Below the pieces are notes generated by a model, which did not search any database, was not told the DNA's origin, and was given only the letters and a program-made list of their open reading frames with translations. DNA of 64,000 bases, taken from NCBI GenBank assembly GCA_963810775.1, contig CAWEOT010000007.1, positions 189,152 through 253,151 of the forward strand, given 5' to 3'. The stretch is from DATBVX01 sp963810775. Lineage in GTDB: Bacteria > Pseudomonadota > Gammaproteobacteria > Steroidobacterales > Steroidobacteraceae. Position 1 is the stretch's first letter, and each line of letters begins with the position of its first letter. Made by a program: the position numbers and the translations under genes. Shown here piece after piece: positions 1-7,841 of this stretch.

Positions 1-1
1 C

Positions 2-337
2 GAACGTGAAGCGCGGGTCGCGCTCGAGCTCTTGCGCCTGTGCGGCGAGCGCCTGCGCTGGACCAGCGGCCTCGTGGAGGATGCCGCGCTGCTCGATGCC
101 CCGGCGCGACTGGCGAAGCGCCTGTTGAGCCTCGGCCAAATGCACGGCCAGCAGAAAGGAGACGGCGTGACGTTACGCATCTCGCAGGAAGAGCTCGCCA
201 ACTTCCTGGGCGTGTCACGGCAGGTCGTGAATCAGTACCTGCAGGGCTGGAAGGGTAAGGGCTGGGTGGATATCGGGCGCGGGTCTGTGACGGTGCTCGA
301 TCAGGCCGCGCTCAAGGGTGCGACGCAAAAAAATTGA
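2..337 (+). CDS. Crp/Fnr-family transcriptional regulator, C-terminal part (5' end outside window)
   Basis: The frame is open from base 2, so only the last ~111 residues are visible. They carry the end of the dimerisation helix (LRLCGERLRW) and a complete winged helix-turn-helix: ISQEELANFLGVSRQVVNQYL is the HTH and GKGWVDIGRGSVTVLD the wing. This layout is typical of Crp/Fnr proteins, which bind DNA as dimers in response to cAMP, oxygen, NO or redox signals; the sensory domain is missing here, so the signal is unknown. The recognition helix has SRQVVNQ where Crp has SRETVGR, so target preference may differ from TGTGA. Two TGTCA-N6-TGACA sites lie 430 and 950 bases downstream and are plausible targets (inference). 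Confidence 0.9.
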   Translation, partial: EREARVALELLRLCGERLRWTSGLVEDAALLDAPARLAKRLLSLGQMHGQQKGDGVTLRISQEELANFLGVSRQVVNQYLQGWKGKGWVDIGRGSVTVLDQAALKGATQKN

Positions 338-354
338 TGCTACGGGGGTAGTTG

Positions 355-375
355 CCAGGGTGGTGAACTCCCTGG
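355..375 (+). terminator. Stem-loop after the Crp/Fnr gene
   Basis: CCAGGG and CCCTGG pair across a 9-base loop 18 bases after the stop codon. There is no T-run, so a classic Rho-independent terminator is uncertain. The small minus-strand gene at 469-663 converges on it, and the hairpin could serve both directions. Confidence 0.35.
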
Positions 376-468
376 GCCGACACGTGCGGCGTGGCGCCTA
401 TGGAAATCGCAGGGGGGATTGATTCCTAGTACGCCAGGCCGCCGAGTCCTGCTTGGCACAACATGGGG

Positions 469-663
469 TTAACCGTTGTGCGAGTTGCGACCGGATGTCG
501 CAGTGTCGAACTGAACCTGTTCCGTCTGCACTGTTGGGCTCGGGTTCGCCGCGTGGATATAACCGATATACGCACTGAAGCCCCATGTAATCAGTGCTGT
601 GATCGTTATCGCCGCTCTTGCGCTCACCGAGGTCTTGAGATCCGAACGTGTAATGCCACTCAT
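469..663 (-). CDS. Small single-pass membrane protein, paralogue 1
   Basis: A 64-residue protein of unknown function. Start chosen at 663 because GAGGAGAGGAAC precedes it; a longer open frame to 750 lacks such a site. One hydrophobic helix spans about residues 17-36 (AAITITALITWGFSAYIGYI), after a short basic N-terminus and before a polar tail. It is a paralogue of the product at 996-1187: both share VSA-A-TITAL-TW, a Tyr-Gly-Tyr at the helix end, and an NG C-terminus. It faces the Crp/Fnr gene tail to tail. Its upstream region carries a TGTCA-N6-TGACA site 104 bases from the start codon. Probably an inner-membrane peptide; no catalytic residues are seen. Confidence 0.6.
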   Translation of the reverse strand: MSGITRSDLKTSVSARAAITITALITWGFSAYIGYIHAANPSPTVQTEQVQFDTATSGRNSHNG

Positions 664-766
664 GTTCCTCTCCTCATGTTCCCTGGTTGCCTTCTCTACC
701 TTCTGTGCCAACTGCTCGGTTTCTCGCAGCTGCGGGGCTATCGTGCGCACCAGCGCCGTATTTATC

Positions 767-782
767 TGTCAGGGACTTGACA
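767..782. promoter_or_regulatory. Candidate Crp/Fnr-type operator upstream of paralogue 1
   Basis: TGTCA-GGGACT-TGACA: two exact inverted half-sites separated by 6 bases, the geometry of Crp-family sites. It lies 104 bases upstream of the start at 663 and matches the site at 1289-1304 in half-sites, spacing and distance to the gene. The adjacent Crp/Fnr gene is the obvious candidate binder (inference). Confidence 0.5.
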
Positions 783-995
783 CAACCTCGAAGATCGAGG
801 CGGCGCTCGTTGCGAGGTTACGGCGTGGCCCGGCTTGAATTGCCCGGGGGGAGCAGGGTGATTCGGTGGGGAAGCGCCCGTGGCGCCAAGTCGCTATCGA
901 GGGTGTGCTGGGGGCAAGTGGCGCGTGGCGTATGAGGGACTCCAGTTACCCTGGTACGCCAGCGCGCCGCCGAGTCCTTACTTGCATGACAGATA

Positions 996-1187
996 TCAAC
1001 CGTTTTGGGTATCGAGATCGGACGTCACGGTGCCGGATTCGATCTGGGCCGTGGACAACGAAGGACTGGAGATCTGCTGGAGGTACCCGGCATAGACGTG
1101 GATGCTCCAGGTCATCAGCGCAGTAATCGTCAAAGCCGCCACCGCACTCACGGTCGACCTGAACCCCGAAGAAGTGAAGTTGCTCAT
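996..1187 (-). CDS. Small single-pass membrane protein, paralogue 2
   Basis: A 63-residue protein of unknown function, start at 1187 after a CGGGAG site. One membrane helix covers about residues 16-35 (VAALTITALMTWSIHVYAGY) and the tail is polar, ending in TQNG. It is the tandem paralogue of the product at 469-663. The helix and the preceding VSA motif are the best conserved parts, suggesting the membrane segment is the functional region. It is divergent from the SCO-type gene at 1457, and the shared intergenic region contains a perfect TGTCAAGTGCTTGACA palindrome. Confidence 0.6.
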   Translation of the reverse strand: MSNFTSSGFRSTVSAVAALTITALMTWSIHVYAGYLQQISSPSLSTAQIESGTVTSDLDTQNG

Positions 1188-1288
1188 GTTCGTGCTCCCG
1201 AAGTTGGTTAGCTGTCCTGTCTAAGCTTCTCTGCCAGCTGACTCGTGCCAGCTGCGGGGCTATCGTGCGCTCGATCGCCGCGGTCATC

Positions 1289-1304
1289 TGTCAAGTGCTT
1301 GACA
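1289..1304. promoter_or_regulatory. Perfect palindromic operator, Crp/Fnr type
   Basis: TGTCAAGTGCTTGACA has two 7-base arms around a 2-base centre, equivalent to TGTCA-N6-TGACA. It sits 102 bases upstream of the minus-strand gene at 1187 and 153 bases upstream of the plus-strand SCO gene at 1457, so it could act on either. The arms also read TTGACA on both strands and could double as a -35 element, but no convincing -10 follows. Confidence 0.55.
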
Positions 1305-1456
1305 CAGCAGGTCGCCGTGCGGATCGGGGTGCAGAGGGTGTGCGATCGACGCTGCAATCCTTGACAGCGCCCGGTACTCGGCCGCTGAATAGCGCCGCGC
1401 TCCATTCCACACCAATGCACTACGCGCGTTTCACGGCCTGCGTCGACATCCCCGTG

Positions 1457-2101
1457 ATGTCGAATGTTTTATCACCGTGCTCGTCTCAACGTGCTGCGGC
1501 CTGCGCCGTCGTGCGCTCAGTGCTGACGTGCATGCTTCTACTGGGCCCGCTGCTGCTCGCGGGACCTTGCTTTCCCGACACGGTCGCCCCGCGCAAGTCA
1601 CTGCTCGAACAATTGCCGCAGAGTTGGCTCGACGATCAGGGGCGCGACATCAATCTCGCCGAGTTCCGCGGCCGGCGGATCTACTTCACGATGGCGTACG
1701 CCACGTGTCGACGTGTCTGCCCGATGACCATGGCGCATCTGCAGGAGTTGCAGAGCGAGACCGAGGCCAGCGGACAGCCCGCTGAATTTGTGATCATCGG
1801 ATACGACCCTACGACCGATGATCCACAGGCCTGGCACCAATATCGACGCAGTCGCGGATTGCTCCGCGATAACTGGCACTTCCTGACCGGCACGCCCAAG
1901 ACTGCTGAGCAACTCGCTCACCGGCTCGGGTTCCCGTTCTGGAAGTACGACCGGCACGTGATGCACGAATATCGCATCGTCGTCGTCGATGAGCGCGGAA
2001 AGCTCGCCGCAGAATACGGATCAGGAACGAAGCAGCTGCTGGACGCGCCGCCGGAGCGCCTCAGCTCTGCGGACGCACAAGTGAGACAAAGCGAGAAATG
2101 A
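1457..2101 (+). CDS. SCO1/SenC/PrrC-family copper and thiol protein
   Basis: 214 residues with an N-terminal membrane anchor or signal (about 17-40, LTCMLLLGPLLLAG) and a thioredoxin-like periplasmic domain. The family CxxxC-P motif is present as C84RRVC88P, and the distal copper-ligand histidine lies in HVMHEYR near residue 170. SCO proteins deliver copper to CuA or cbb3 oxidases, or act as redox switches. The frame is open further upstream to 1265; I chose ATG 1457 because it puts the hydrophobic segment near the N-terminus, though no strong ribosome site is seen. It is followed directly by a porin gene, starting at the same stop codon region, so they are probably co-transcribed. A second SCO gene lies at 56133-56816. 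Confidence 0.85.
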   Translation: MSNVLSPCSSQRAAACAVVRSVLTCMLLLGPLLLAGPCFPDTVAPRKSLLEQLPQSWLDDQGRDINLAEFRGRRIYFTMAYATCRRVCPMTMAHLQELQSETEASGQPAEFVIIGYDPTTDDPQAWHQYRRSRGLLRDNWHFLTGTPKTAEQLAHRLGFPFWKYDRHVMHEYRIVVVDERGKLAAEYGSGTKQLLDAPPERLSSADAQVRQSEK

Positions 2102-2112
2102 AGGAAACGGTC

Positions 2113-3486
2113 ATGCTTAGTCTAAATTCCACTGCAAGATCACTGTGCTGTATGGCGGTTCTCGCCATGGCCTGTGCTCCATTTCGTGTTGCGCACGCCG
2201 CAGCAGATGCGGACCAGGTCGCTCAGCTTCAGAGTCAACTCGAACAGAGTCTGAAGGCGATCGATCAGCTCACTGCGCGAGTTCGCGAGCTCGAGTCGCG
2301 CATGGATGCGGTTCAGCCGGGCGCAGCGCCGAGCACCGCGCCCGCAACTGCTGGCTCGCCTGCGACCGCTGCTGCGCCAGCGACGGAGGTTGCACCCGCG
2401 ACGCCCGCTTCGGGTGCTGCGGATGAGCGCCTCGCGTCCCTCGAGAGCGAGGTTGCCGAGATCACGGCAGCCAATGCGGCGCGCCACGATGATCTGGGCC
2501 TGCCGCTGCATGGGTTCGCGGATGTCGGCGCGGGCACGCGCAGCCCCAATAATCCCGACCTGCATGGCGCCGACGTCGGATCGCTCGACTTCTATCTCAC
2601 GCCGGAGCTCGGCGAGCGCACACGGTCGCTCTTCGAGCTCAACTTCAAGATGAGCACCACCGGGGCGCTGGTCACTGCCCTGGAGCGAATACAGCTCGGC
2701 TATCAGCTCGCGGACGCGACGACGCTCTGGCTGGGTCGCTTCCATACCCCCTACGGTTACTACAACACCGCCTTCCACCACGGGCAGCAGATTTCAACTT
2801 CATTGCGGCGGCCGAAGCTGGTCGAGTTCGAGGCGAGCGGCGGTGTTCTGCCGGCGCACACGGTGGGTCTGTGGCTGGCGGGCGCCAACCGGATGGACAT
2901 GGGAAGGCTCACCTACGATCTTTATGTCGGCAATGCGCAGCGAATCGTCGCGGGCGTGATCGACACCAACAATGTCGGCAGCCCGCACGGCGATGCGATC
3001 TACGGCGGCAACCTCGGGTTCCTGCCGCAGGCCCTCGATGGATTCAGGGTGGGCGTGAGCGCTTTCACGACCAAGATCGAGGACGATCTGGCTCCCCGTA
3101 ACCTCACGCGGGTAAACAACTACGGCGTGTACGTCGTCTATGACACCGATCGCTGGGAGAACATGGCGGAGTACTACCACTTCGACAACGACGACCTTTC
3201 GGGATCCACGGGCAAGCACCAGAGCGACATGGGCTACGTGCAGATCGCCTACCGGGCGGGTACATGGATTCCGTACGCCCGTTACGAGAACGCGGACTTC
3301 GACCAGACGGACAACTACTTCCGCGCGCAGCGTTCCGGCGGCTCCTACTACCGCACGGCGCTCGGCCTGCGCTATGAGCTCGACTGGTCATCGGCGCTGA
3401 AGCTCGAGATCGCGCAAACGCATGAGACTGACCGCGCAAACGAAGAGTACGAAGAGGCTCTGGTGCAATATGCAATACGCTTCTAG
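2113..3486 (+). CDS. Outer-membrane porin-like beta-barrel with N-terminal coiled coil
   Basis: 457 residues. A signal peptide (to about residue 30, ending AHA) is followed by a heptad-rich segment (QLQSQLEQSLKAIDQL, about 35-70), a Pro/Ala/Thr linker, and a long region of alternating hydrophobic and polar strands rich in Gly, Tyr and Asp, ending in ..YAIRF, the aromatic end expected for BAM recognition. This is the layout of trimeric porins with a periplasmic coiled coil. Start is ATG 2113 after AAGGA; an earlier ATG at 2098 overlaps the previous stop. Its 3' end overlaps the PstS-like gene by 17 bases, so SCO, porin and binding-protein-like genes form one unit. Substrate unknown; an anion or phosphate is possible from the neighbour. 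Confidence 0.8.
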   Translation: MLSLNSTARSLCCMAVLAMACAPFRVAHAAADADQVAQLQSQLEQSLKAIDQLTARVRELESRMDAVQPGAAPSTAPATAGSPATAAAPATEVAPATPASGAADERLASLESEVAEITAANAARHDDLGLPLHGFADVGAGTRSPNNPDLHGADVGSLDFYLTPELGERTRSLFELNFKMSTTGALVTALERIQLGYQLADATTLWLGRFHTPYGYYNTAFHHGQQISTSLRRPKLVEFEASGGVLPAHTVGLWLAGANRMDMGRLTYDLYVGNAQRIVAGVIDTNNVGSPHGDAIYGGNLGFLPQALDGFRVGVSAFTTKIEDDLAPRNLTRVNNYGVYVVYDTDRWENMAEYYHFDNDDLSGSTGKHQSDMGYVQIAYRAGTWIPYARYENADFDQTDNYFRAQRSGGSYYRTALGLRYELDWSSALKLEIAQTHETDRANEEYEEALVQYAIRF

Positions 3487-3913
3487 ACCAAAACGCGCAC
3501 GGTTCCTGCTGCGCCGGGCGGTTCGGCCGCTGCTGGCTACGCTGGTGCTCGCGAGCTTTTCGGTCGCGAGCCGCGCAGAAGGCCTTTACGTCATTTGCCA
3601 TCCGTCGGTTGCCATTTCGGCGTCCGATCTGCGGGATGTCTTTCTCGGCGAGAAACAGTTTGCGGGCTCAGTCAGGCTGATGCCCGCCGACAACAGCGCC
3701 GCCCGAACGACATTCCTGGAAAAAGTCCTCGGAATGGACTACGCGAGATACCAGACGGCGTGGACGAAGAAATCGTTTCGGGACGGAGTGAACCCGCCGA
3801 CGGTGAGCAGTAGCGATGCCGAGGCGCTCGCTTACGTCAAGCGAGCGCCGGGTCGCTGCAGCTATGTCACCACGGCACCCGGCCCCGGGGTGCTGGTGGT
3901 GGCGACATTCTGA
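3470..3913 (+). CDS. Small periplasmic PstS-like (phosphate-binding-type) protein
   Basis: 147 residues with a basic N-terminus and a hydrophobic signal (about 18-38, LLATLVLASFSVASRA). The mature part resembles the PBP-like proteins related to PstS: VICHPSV..ISASDLRDVFLGEKQFA.GSVRLMPADNSAARTTF is the recognisable core, but the protein is about half the length of true PstS. Such short forms are often found with porins and sensor kinases rather than with ABC permeases, and no pst permease genes are present. It starts inside the porin gene. Its last 52 bases overlap the convergent cyclase gene. Confidence 0.7.
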   Translation: MQYASRPKRARFLLRRAVRPLLATLVLASFSVASRAEGLYVICHPSVAISASDLRDVFLGEKQFAGSVRLMPADNSAARTTFLEKVLGMDYARYQTAWTKKSFRDGVNPPTVSSSDAEALAYVKRAPGRCSYVTTAPGPGVLVVATF

Positions 3914-5037
3914 GTCGCACCGGACGCGGAAGCGCGGAGGACGTTGTAGGCGAGAACCGGCTTGAGGAAGCCCTTGAGCTGAAGCTCACCGACGGGCTCG
4001 ACCTCGACGAGGTCCTCGACCGAGGCGAGCACTCGCTGTGAGATCAGTGTCTGGCCCGGTTTCGCCTCGCCACAAAGACGCGCGGCGAGATTCGTGACCG
4101 TGCCGATCGCGCCGTAATCCCATCTTCCCTCGAATCCGATCGCACCGATGGTGGCGTACCCCTGGGCGATCCCGGCGCTGAACTGCAAATCGAAGCCGCG
4201 CTTGCGCCACGTCACGGCGAGCGGCGTCAGCTTCTCGTGCATCGTCAGCGCCATCCGTACCGCGCGCGCAGCTGGATCGGGCACCGGGACCGGATCGTTG
4301 AAGAACACCATCATCCCATCCCCGGCGAAGCGCTCCAGCGTGCCTTCGTGAGCGAGAATCACGCGCCCCATTTCGCCGTGATATTCGCGCAGCACTCCCA
4401 TGACTTCCTCGGGCTCTGCAGTCTCCGCAAACGCGGTAAAGCCACGCAGATCGAGAAACACGACAGTGACCTCTCGCCGATGGCTCTTGAGCGGATCCTC
4501 AGCGCCCCCTTCCACGATCATTTTTGCGAGCTGGGGCGAGAAGAAGCGCTTCAGCCGTCCGAGCTTCTCCAAGGCGGAAACCTGGGCGGCGACGCGCTCT
4601 TCAAGCGTCCGATTCGATGCCAGGAGCTGCTCGGTCTGCTCCCGGACCGTATCCTGCAGCGCCTTGATCCGCAGCATCGACTTGACGCGCGCCACCAGCG
4701 CCGCTCCGTCGACGGGTTTCGTCAGGTATTCGTCGCCACCCGCATCGAGCGCGGAGACCAGGTCTTTCGGGTCCGTCTTTGCCGTCAGCAGCACGATCGG
4801 GATGAACGGGATAGTGGAATCGGCACGCAATCGGCGGCAGACCTCGATGCCGTCGATTCCCGGCATCATCACGTCGAGCAGGATGAGATCGGGCAGTTGC
4901 TCGCGCACCATGGCAAGCGCTTGCTGGCCGCCGCTCGCGGTCACGATCTCATAGCCGTGGGCGGTTAGCCGCGCCCGCACGATATCCACGTTCGCCGGAA
5001 CGTCGTCGACGACGAGGATGCGCGGGGGAGTACGCAT
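3862..5037 (-). CDS. Response regulator with class III adenylate/guanylate cyclase output domain
   Basis: 391 residues. Receiver domain, about 1-118: acidic pocket D11-D12, phospho-acceptor D55 (LILLDVMMPG), T85 and K107. A coiled linker follows, about 125-165. The class III cyclase domain, about 188-360, has metal aspartates D196 (FLDLRGF) and D240 (FAGDGMMVFF), D307 in the purine-specifying position (RWDYGAIG), and transition-state N316 and R320 (TNLAARLC). The usual substrate lysine before FxGDG is arginine here (TLERFAGDG), so nucleotide preference is unsure. It is the third gene of a kinase, regulator, cyclase operon (12-base gap to the preceding gene) and links phosphorelay to cyclic-nucleotide output. 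The C-terminal ~17 codons overlap the convergent PstS-like gene. Confidence 0.92.
   Translation of the reverse strand: MRTPPRILVVDDVPANVDIVRARLTAHGYEIVTASGGQQALAMVREQLPDLILLDVMMPGIDGIEVCRRLRADSTIPFIPIVLLTAKTDPKDLVSALDAGGDEYLTKPVDGAALVARVKSMLRIKALQDTVREQTEQLLASNRTLEERVAAQVSALEKLGRLKRFFSPQLAKMIVEGGAEDPLKSHRREVTVVFLDLRGFTAFAETAEPEEVMGVLREYHGEMGRVILAHEGTLERFAGDGMMVFFNDPVPVPDPAARAVRMALTMHEKLTPLAVTWRKRGFDLQFSAGIAQGYATIGAIGFEGRWDYGAIGTVTNLAARLCGEAKPGQTLISQRVLASVEDLVEVEPVGELQLKGFLKPVLAYNVLRASASGATQNVATTSTPGPGAVVT
3875..3893. terminator. GC-rich hairpin inside the convergent gene overlap
   Basis: GCACCC and GGGTGC pair around a GGCCCCG loop in the 52-base region coding for the last residues of both convergent genes. 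With no U-tract it is a weak terminator, but its position between two opposing stops suggests a shared transcription end. Confidence 0.3.
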
Positions 5038-5048
5038 GGGCCAGGAAT

Positions 5049-5414
5049 CTAGGGCAGGTATTCCTTGATCTTTGCCAGCAGCTTCCTGGGGCTGACGGGC
5101 TTGGTGAGATAGCCGTCGCAGCCGGCCGCGTAGGCTTTCTTGTCGTCTCCGCTCAGGGCATACGAAGTCACGGCGATGATCGGAATGTGATTCAAGGCGG
5201 GGTTGCCTTTAATGCGACGCGTGACCTCGTAACCGTCCATCTCCGGAAGCTGAATGTCCATCAGGATGAGATCGGGTTTCTCGCGCTCAGCGAGTGCCAG
5301 GCCTTCCTCTCCCGTGGTCGCCTCGAGTGAGTTGAACCCGCTGGCTGACAGCACATCGTGCATGATCTTCCGGTTGTCTTCCTGGTCCTCGATAATCAGG
5401 ATCCGCTTGCTCAC
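5049..5414 (-). CDS. Single-domain response regulator (CheY/DivK-like)
   Basis: 121 residues, consisting only of a receiver: acidic residues E9-D10, phospho-acceptor D53 (LILMDIQLPEMDG), T83, and K105 (GYLTKPV). No output domain, so it acts by protein contact or as a phosphate shuttle. Start is GTG 5414, which overlaps the kinase stop as GTGA and follows AGGAGG; the longer open frame upstream runs through the kinase gene and is rejected. Lying between a hybrid-less kinase and a receiver-cyclase, it probably competes for or relays phosphate. Confidence 0.92.
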   Translation of the reverse strand: MSKRILIIEDQEDNRKIMHDVLSASGFNSLEATTGEEGLALAEREKPDLILMDIQLPEMDGYEVTRRIKGNPALNHIPIIAVTSYALSGDDKKAYAAGCDGYLTKPVSPRKLLAKIKEYLP

Positions 5415-7444
5415 GGCATATCCTCCTGTCCCACCGTCCGTACCGGGATGCTGACGAAGAACGTCGAGCCTTCGCCGAGGACGGATTCGACCCACAACTT
5501 TCCACCGTGCATTTCCACGATCCGCTTGGTGATTGCCAGCCCAAGCCCGGTGCCACCCTTGGCGCGCGTCGATGAGCTGTCCACTTGTTGAAACTCCTCG
5601 AATATTCGCTGCTGATCGGACTCCGCAATTCCCGGGCCCGTGTCAGCCACCGATACCAGGAGATGTGCATCGGCCCTGGCCGCCTCCACCTTCAGCTCTC
5701 CGGTCTCAGTGAACTTGATCGCGTTGCCCAACAAGTTCATCAGGACCTGCGCCATGCGCCTTTCATCACCCAGTGCCACCGGCAGATCCGCCTCAACCTC
5801 AACGGTGAGCTTCAGGCCCTTTTCGGCCGCCAGGGATTCCATTGCGCTGATGACAGTATGGACCATGTCGCGGAAGGAGTAATCCGTGAGCGCCAGCGAC
5901 AACTGACCGGCTTCGATCTTGGACAAGTCGAGCACATCGTTGATGAGATCCAGCAGGTGGCGGCCGCTCTTCTGCACCCGTTCGAGCACGTCGCGGATCG
6001 TCTCGGGCACCTCTCCGTAGATCCGATCGATGATGAGTTCCGTGTACCCCAGGATCGCGTTGAGCGGGGTGCGCAGCTCGTGGCTCATGTTGGCCAGAAA
6101 TTGCGACTTATGCTGGCTGGCCATTTCCAGTTCCCGGCTCTTCTGCTCGATCTCGCGGAACAGGCGGGCATTCTGGATCGCCAGGGTCGACTGCTCGGCA
6201 ACGGTCTGCAGCAGCTCCACGATTTCGACGCGGAATCTCCCGGTGCTGATGCGCGCCAATGCGAGCGCCCCGAATACACGCCCTTCGCGCAGCAGCGGCA
6301 GAGCCAGCACCGCGCGCAACCCTGCCTGATCCAGAACATCACGCAGCAGGCTGGGATAGGGATCCTGCCGGTTGCGGATGTCGGCGATGGAGACCGGAGC
6401 GTGCGTCGCAGCGGCGAGCCCCGTCGCGCCTTCGCCCATGCGCACCGGCTGCGATCGCAGTGTCTCCACCAGGTCGGGCGGCAGTCCAGAGCTAGCGCGC
6501 AAACGCAGGTCGCCCGCTGTTTCGTCGAGCTCGTAGATGGCGCCAGCGTTCGCCCCCGATAACTGCACGGCACGCGCCACGATTGTTTCGAGCACCTCCT
6601 GCAGGTCGAGCGTCGAGTTGACCGCCTGGCTCACCTCGGACAGCGCCTGGAGTCTCTCTACCGAATGGCCCAGTTCCCGTGTGCGCTCGGCGATCTTGCT
6701 TTCCAGCGCACGCTCCTGCTGCTCTACCTGGCGTCGGTATTCGTGCAGGCTGATATTCATCCGCGCCAGCGAATGCAACAAGCCGCCGATGTCTTGCTCG
6801 GTTCGCACCTCGTCCGGTGCGACGATCTCGCCGCCGGCGATACGATTGGCGACGGTGGTTGCCTGGGCAAGCGGTCGCGTCAGGCCCAGGATCATGCCGC
6901 GAACAAAAACTACCGCGAACACGACGCTGAGCAAGGTCGCGGTCAGGACGATCCAGTTCTGCCGGTTCGCCCCCTCGATCGCTTGAGCAATCGAGCGTTC
7001 GTGCCTTTGCTGGTAGTAGATCCGATTGGCATCAAGGGCTCGACTCACCTGGGTGGATACGGGTTGCAATCTCAGGATCGAGGGTAAGGATGGATCCTGG
7101 CGCACGCTCTGCGAAATCTGTCCCAGTAATTGGATCGTGGCACCCAGAGTGTGCTGGGGATCGATGCGCCGTTGCTCATTGAGCGCCTTGGTGACAACGT
7201 CCAGGGCATCAGCCCTGGCCTTGCTGAGCGTTCCCGTGTCCATCGCATCGATAACGCCCTCGATGAAGCGGCCGTATGCATCCTTGGCCTCGAGAGAGAG
7301 CTCCCGCAATCGCAGCGAATTCTCGAGTGCTGTCGCGCGCTTCAGATCGAACAGCGTCAGGATCACCAGTACCGACACCAACGGCACGAGGATGATCAGG
7401 AACTGCAAGATGATGCGGTTGCGCAGCGACTGGACTTGGATCAT
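5411..7444 (-). CDS. Membrane sensor histidine kinase with HAMP and GAF domains
   Basis: 677 residues. Transmembrane helices at about 11-31 and 164-186 flank a periplasmic helical sensor region. HAMP (about 187-240) is followed by a coiled coil, a GAF domain (about 275-430), HisKA with H455 in SHELRTPLNAIL, and the HATPase domain with N574 (LLGNAIKFT), the G1 box DTGPGI at 601-606 and the G2 box GGTGLGL near 630. This is a class I kinase. GAF may bind a small ligand or sense redox. First gene of the operon with the single receiver and the receiver-cyclase. A GGGGGC stretch precedes the start. The nearby PstS-like protein could be its periplasmic partner, but this is only positional inference. 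Confidence 0.93.
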   Translation of the reverse strand: MIQVQSLRNRIILQFLIILVPLVSVLVILTLFDLKRATALENSLRLRELSLEAKDAYGRFIEGVIDAMDTGTLSKARADALDVVTKALNEQRRIDPQHTLGATIQLLGQISQSVRQDPSLPSILRLQPVSTQVSRALDANRIYYQQRHERSIAQAIEGANRQNWIVLTATLLSVVFAVVFVRGMILGLTRPLAQATTVANRIAGGEIVAPDEVRTEQDIGGLLHSLARMNISLHEYRRQVEQQERALESKIAERTRELGHSVERLQALSEVSQAVNSTLDLQEVLETIVARAVQLSGANAGAIYELDETAGDLRLRASSGLPPDLVETLRSQPVRMGEGATGLAAATHAPVSIADIRNRQDPYPSLLRDVLDQAGLRAVLALPLLREGRVFGALALARISTGRFRVEIVELLQTVAEQSTLAIQNARLFREIEQKSRELEMASQHKSQFLANMSHELRTPLNAILGYTELIIDRIYGEVPETIRDVLERVQKSGRHLLDLINDVLDLSKIEAGQLSLALTDYSFRDMVHTVISAMESLAAEKGLKLTVEVEADLPVALGDERRMAQVLMNLLGNAIKFTETGELKVEAARADAHLLVSVADTGPGIAESDQQRIFEEFQQVDSSSTRAKGGTGLGLAITKRIVEMHGGKLWVESVLGEGSTFFVSIPVRTVGQEDMP

Positions 7445-7601
7445 GCGCTGCCCCCGTCGTACCGAGCGCTGTTATTGTGAATCGATCGCGTTCATCGCTG
7501 TGGAGCGAGTGGCGGAAGTATAAACGGCCTGTTTCCGCAGACTCAAAAAGATGCGCGCGGCAGCCTATTTGCGGCCACCGGTTGAGGCGCACGGCAGGGG
7601 T

Positions 7602-7841
7602 TCAGGTGAACGTCGCGGCTAGGGAGATATTCGTCGCGGCCAGTTGAAGCAGTTCATCGAGCTTACGCCGCGCCGGCGCCCAGTCGTTCGCCGGCGGCGG
7701 GCGGGTACGCCCCGGATCCGGCATCGCGTCGTCGACGTAGCGGGCTGCTCTCGCGGGAGAGGTCAGCAACGCCACGGCCATGAGCAGCAGCGATCGAAAC
7801 CAACGTGGGTTGAACTGAGCGTCGTACATGTCGAACCGCAC
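7602..7841 (-). CDS. Small exported protein, unknown
   Basis: 79 residues from GTG 7841, or 75 from ATG 7829. A hydrophobic segment (FRSLLLMAVALLTSPARA) ending in an Ala-x-Ala site suggests export; the rest (ANDWAPARRKLDELLQLAATN) is amphipathic. It overlaps, in another frame, the 3' half of the frame at 7663-7944. Because the second half of that frame looks like out-of-frame sequence while this one looks like a protein, the two may be one gene with a frameshift near 7810-7840, or two overlapping genes. Confidence 0.4.
   Translation of the reverse strand: MRFDMYDAQFNPRWFRSLLLMAVALLTSPARAARYVDDAMPDPGRTRPPPANDWAPARRKLDELLQLAATNISLAATFT

Larger units (their letters stand above)
427..1310. repeat. 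Diverged tandem duplication of a small-gene module
   Basis: Two units, about 427-790 and 949-1310, contain in the same order a GTACGCCAG..CCGCCGAGTCCT block, a minus-strand gene of 63-64 codons, and an upstream block. The upstream blocks share 22 identical bases (727-748 and 1249-1270), then a similar 36 bases ending in CTTGACACA. The two encoded proteins are recognisably related but diverged, so the duplication is old, while the promoter-side block is much better conserved than the coding part. No transposase or terminal repeat is visible. Confidence 0.75.

Noticed and set aside
338..468. Riboswitch-like structure after the Crp/Fnr gene
   Set aside because: A simple hairpin is present, but no known riboswitch core was recognised.
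5585..6562. Plus-strand open frame of 325 codons
   Set aside because: It lies antisense to the histidine kinase, whose motifs are all intact; typical GC-rich shadow.
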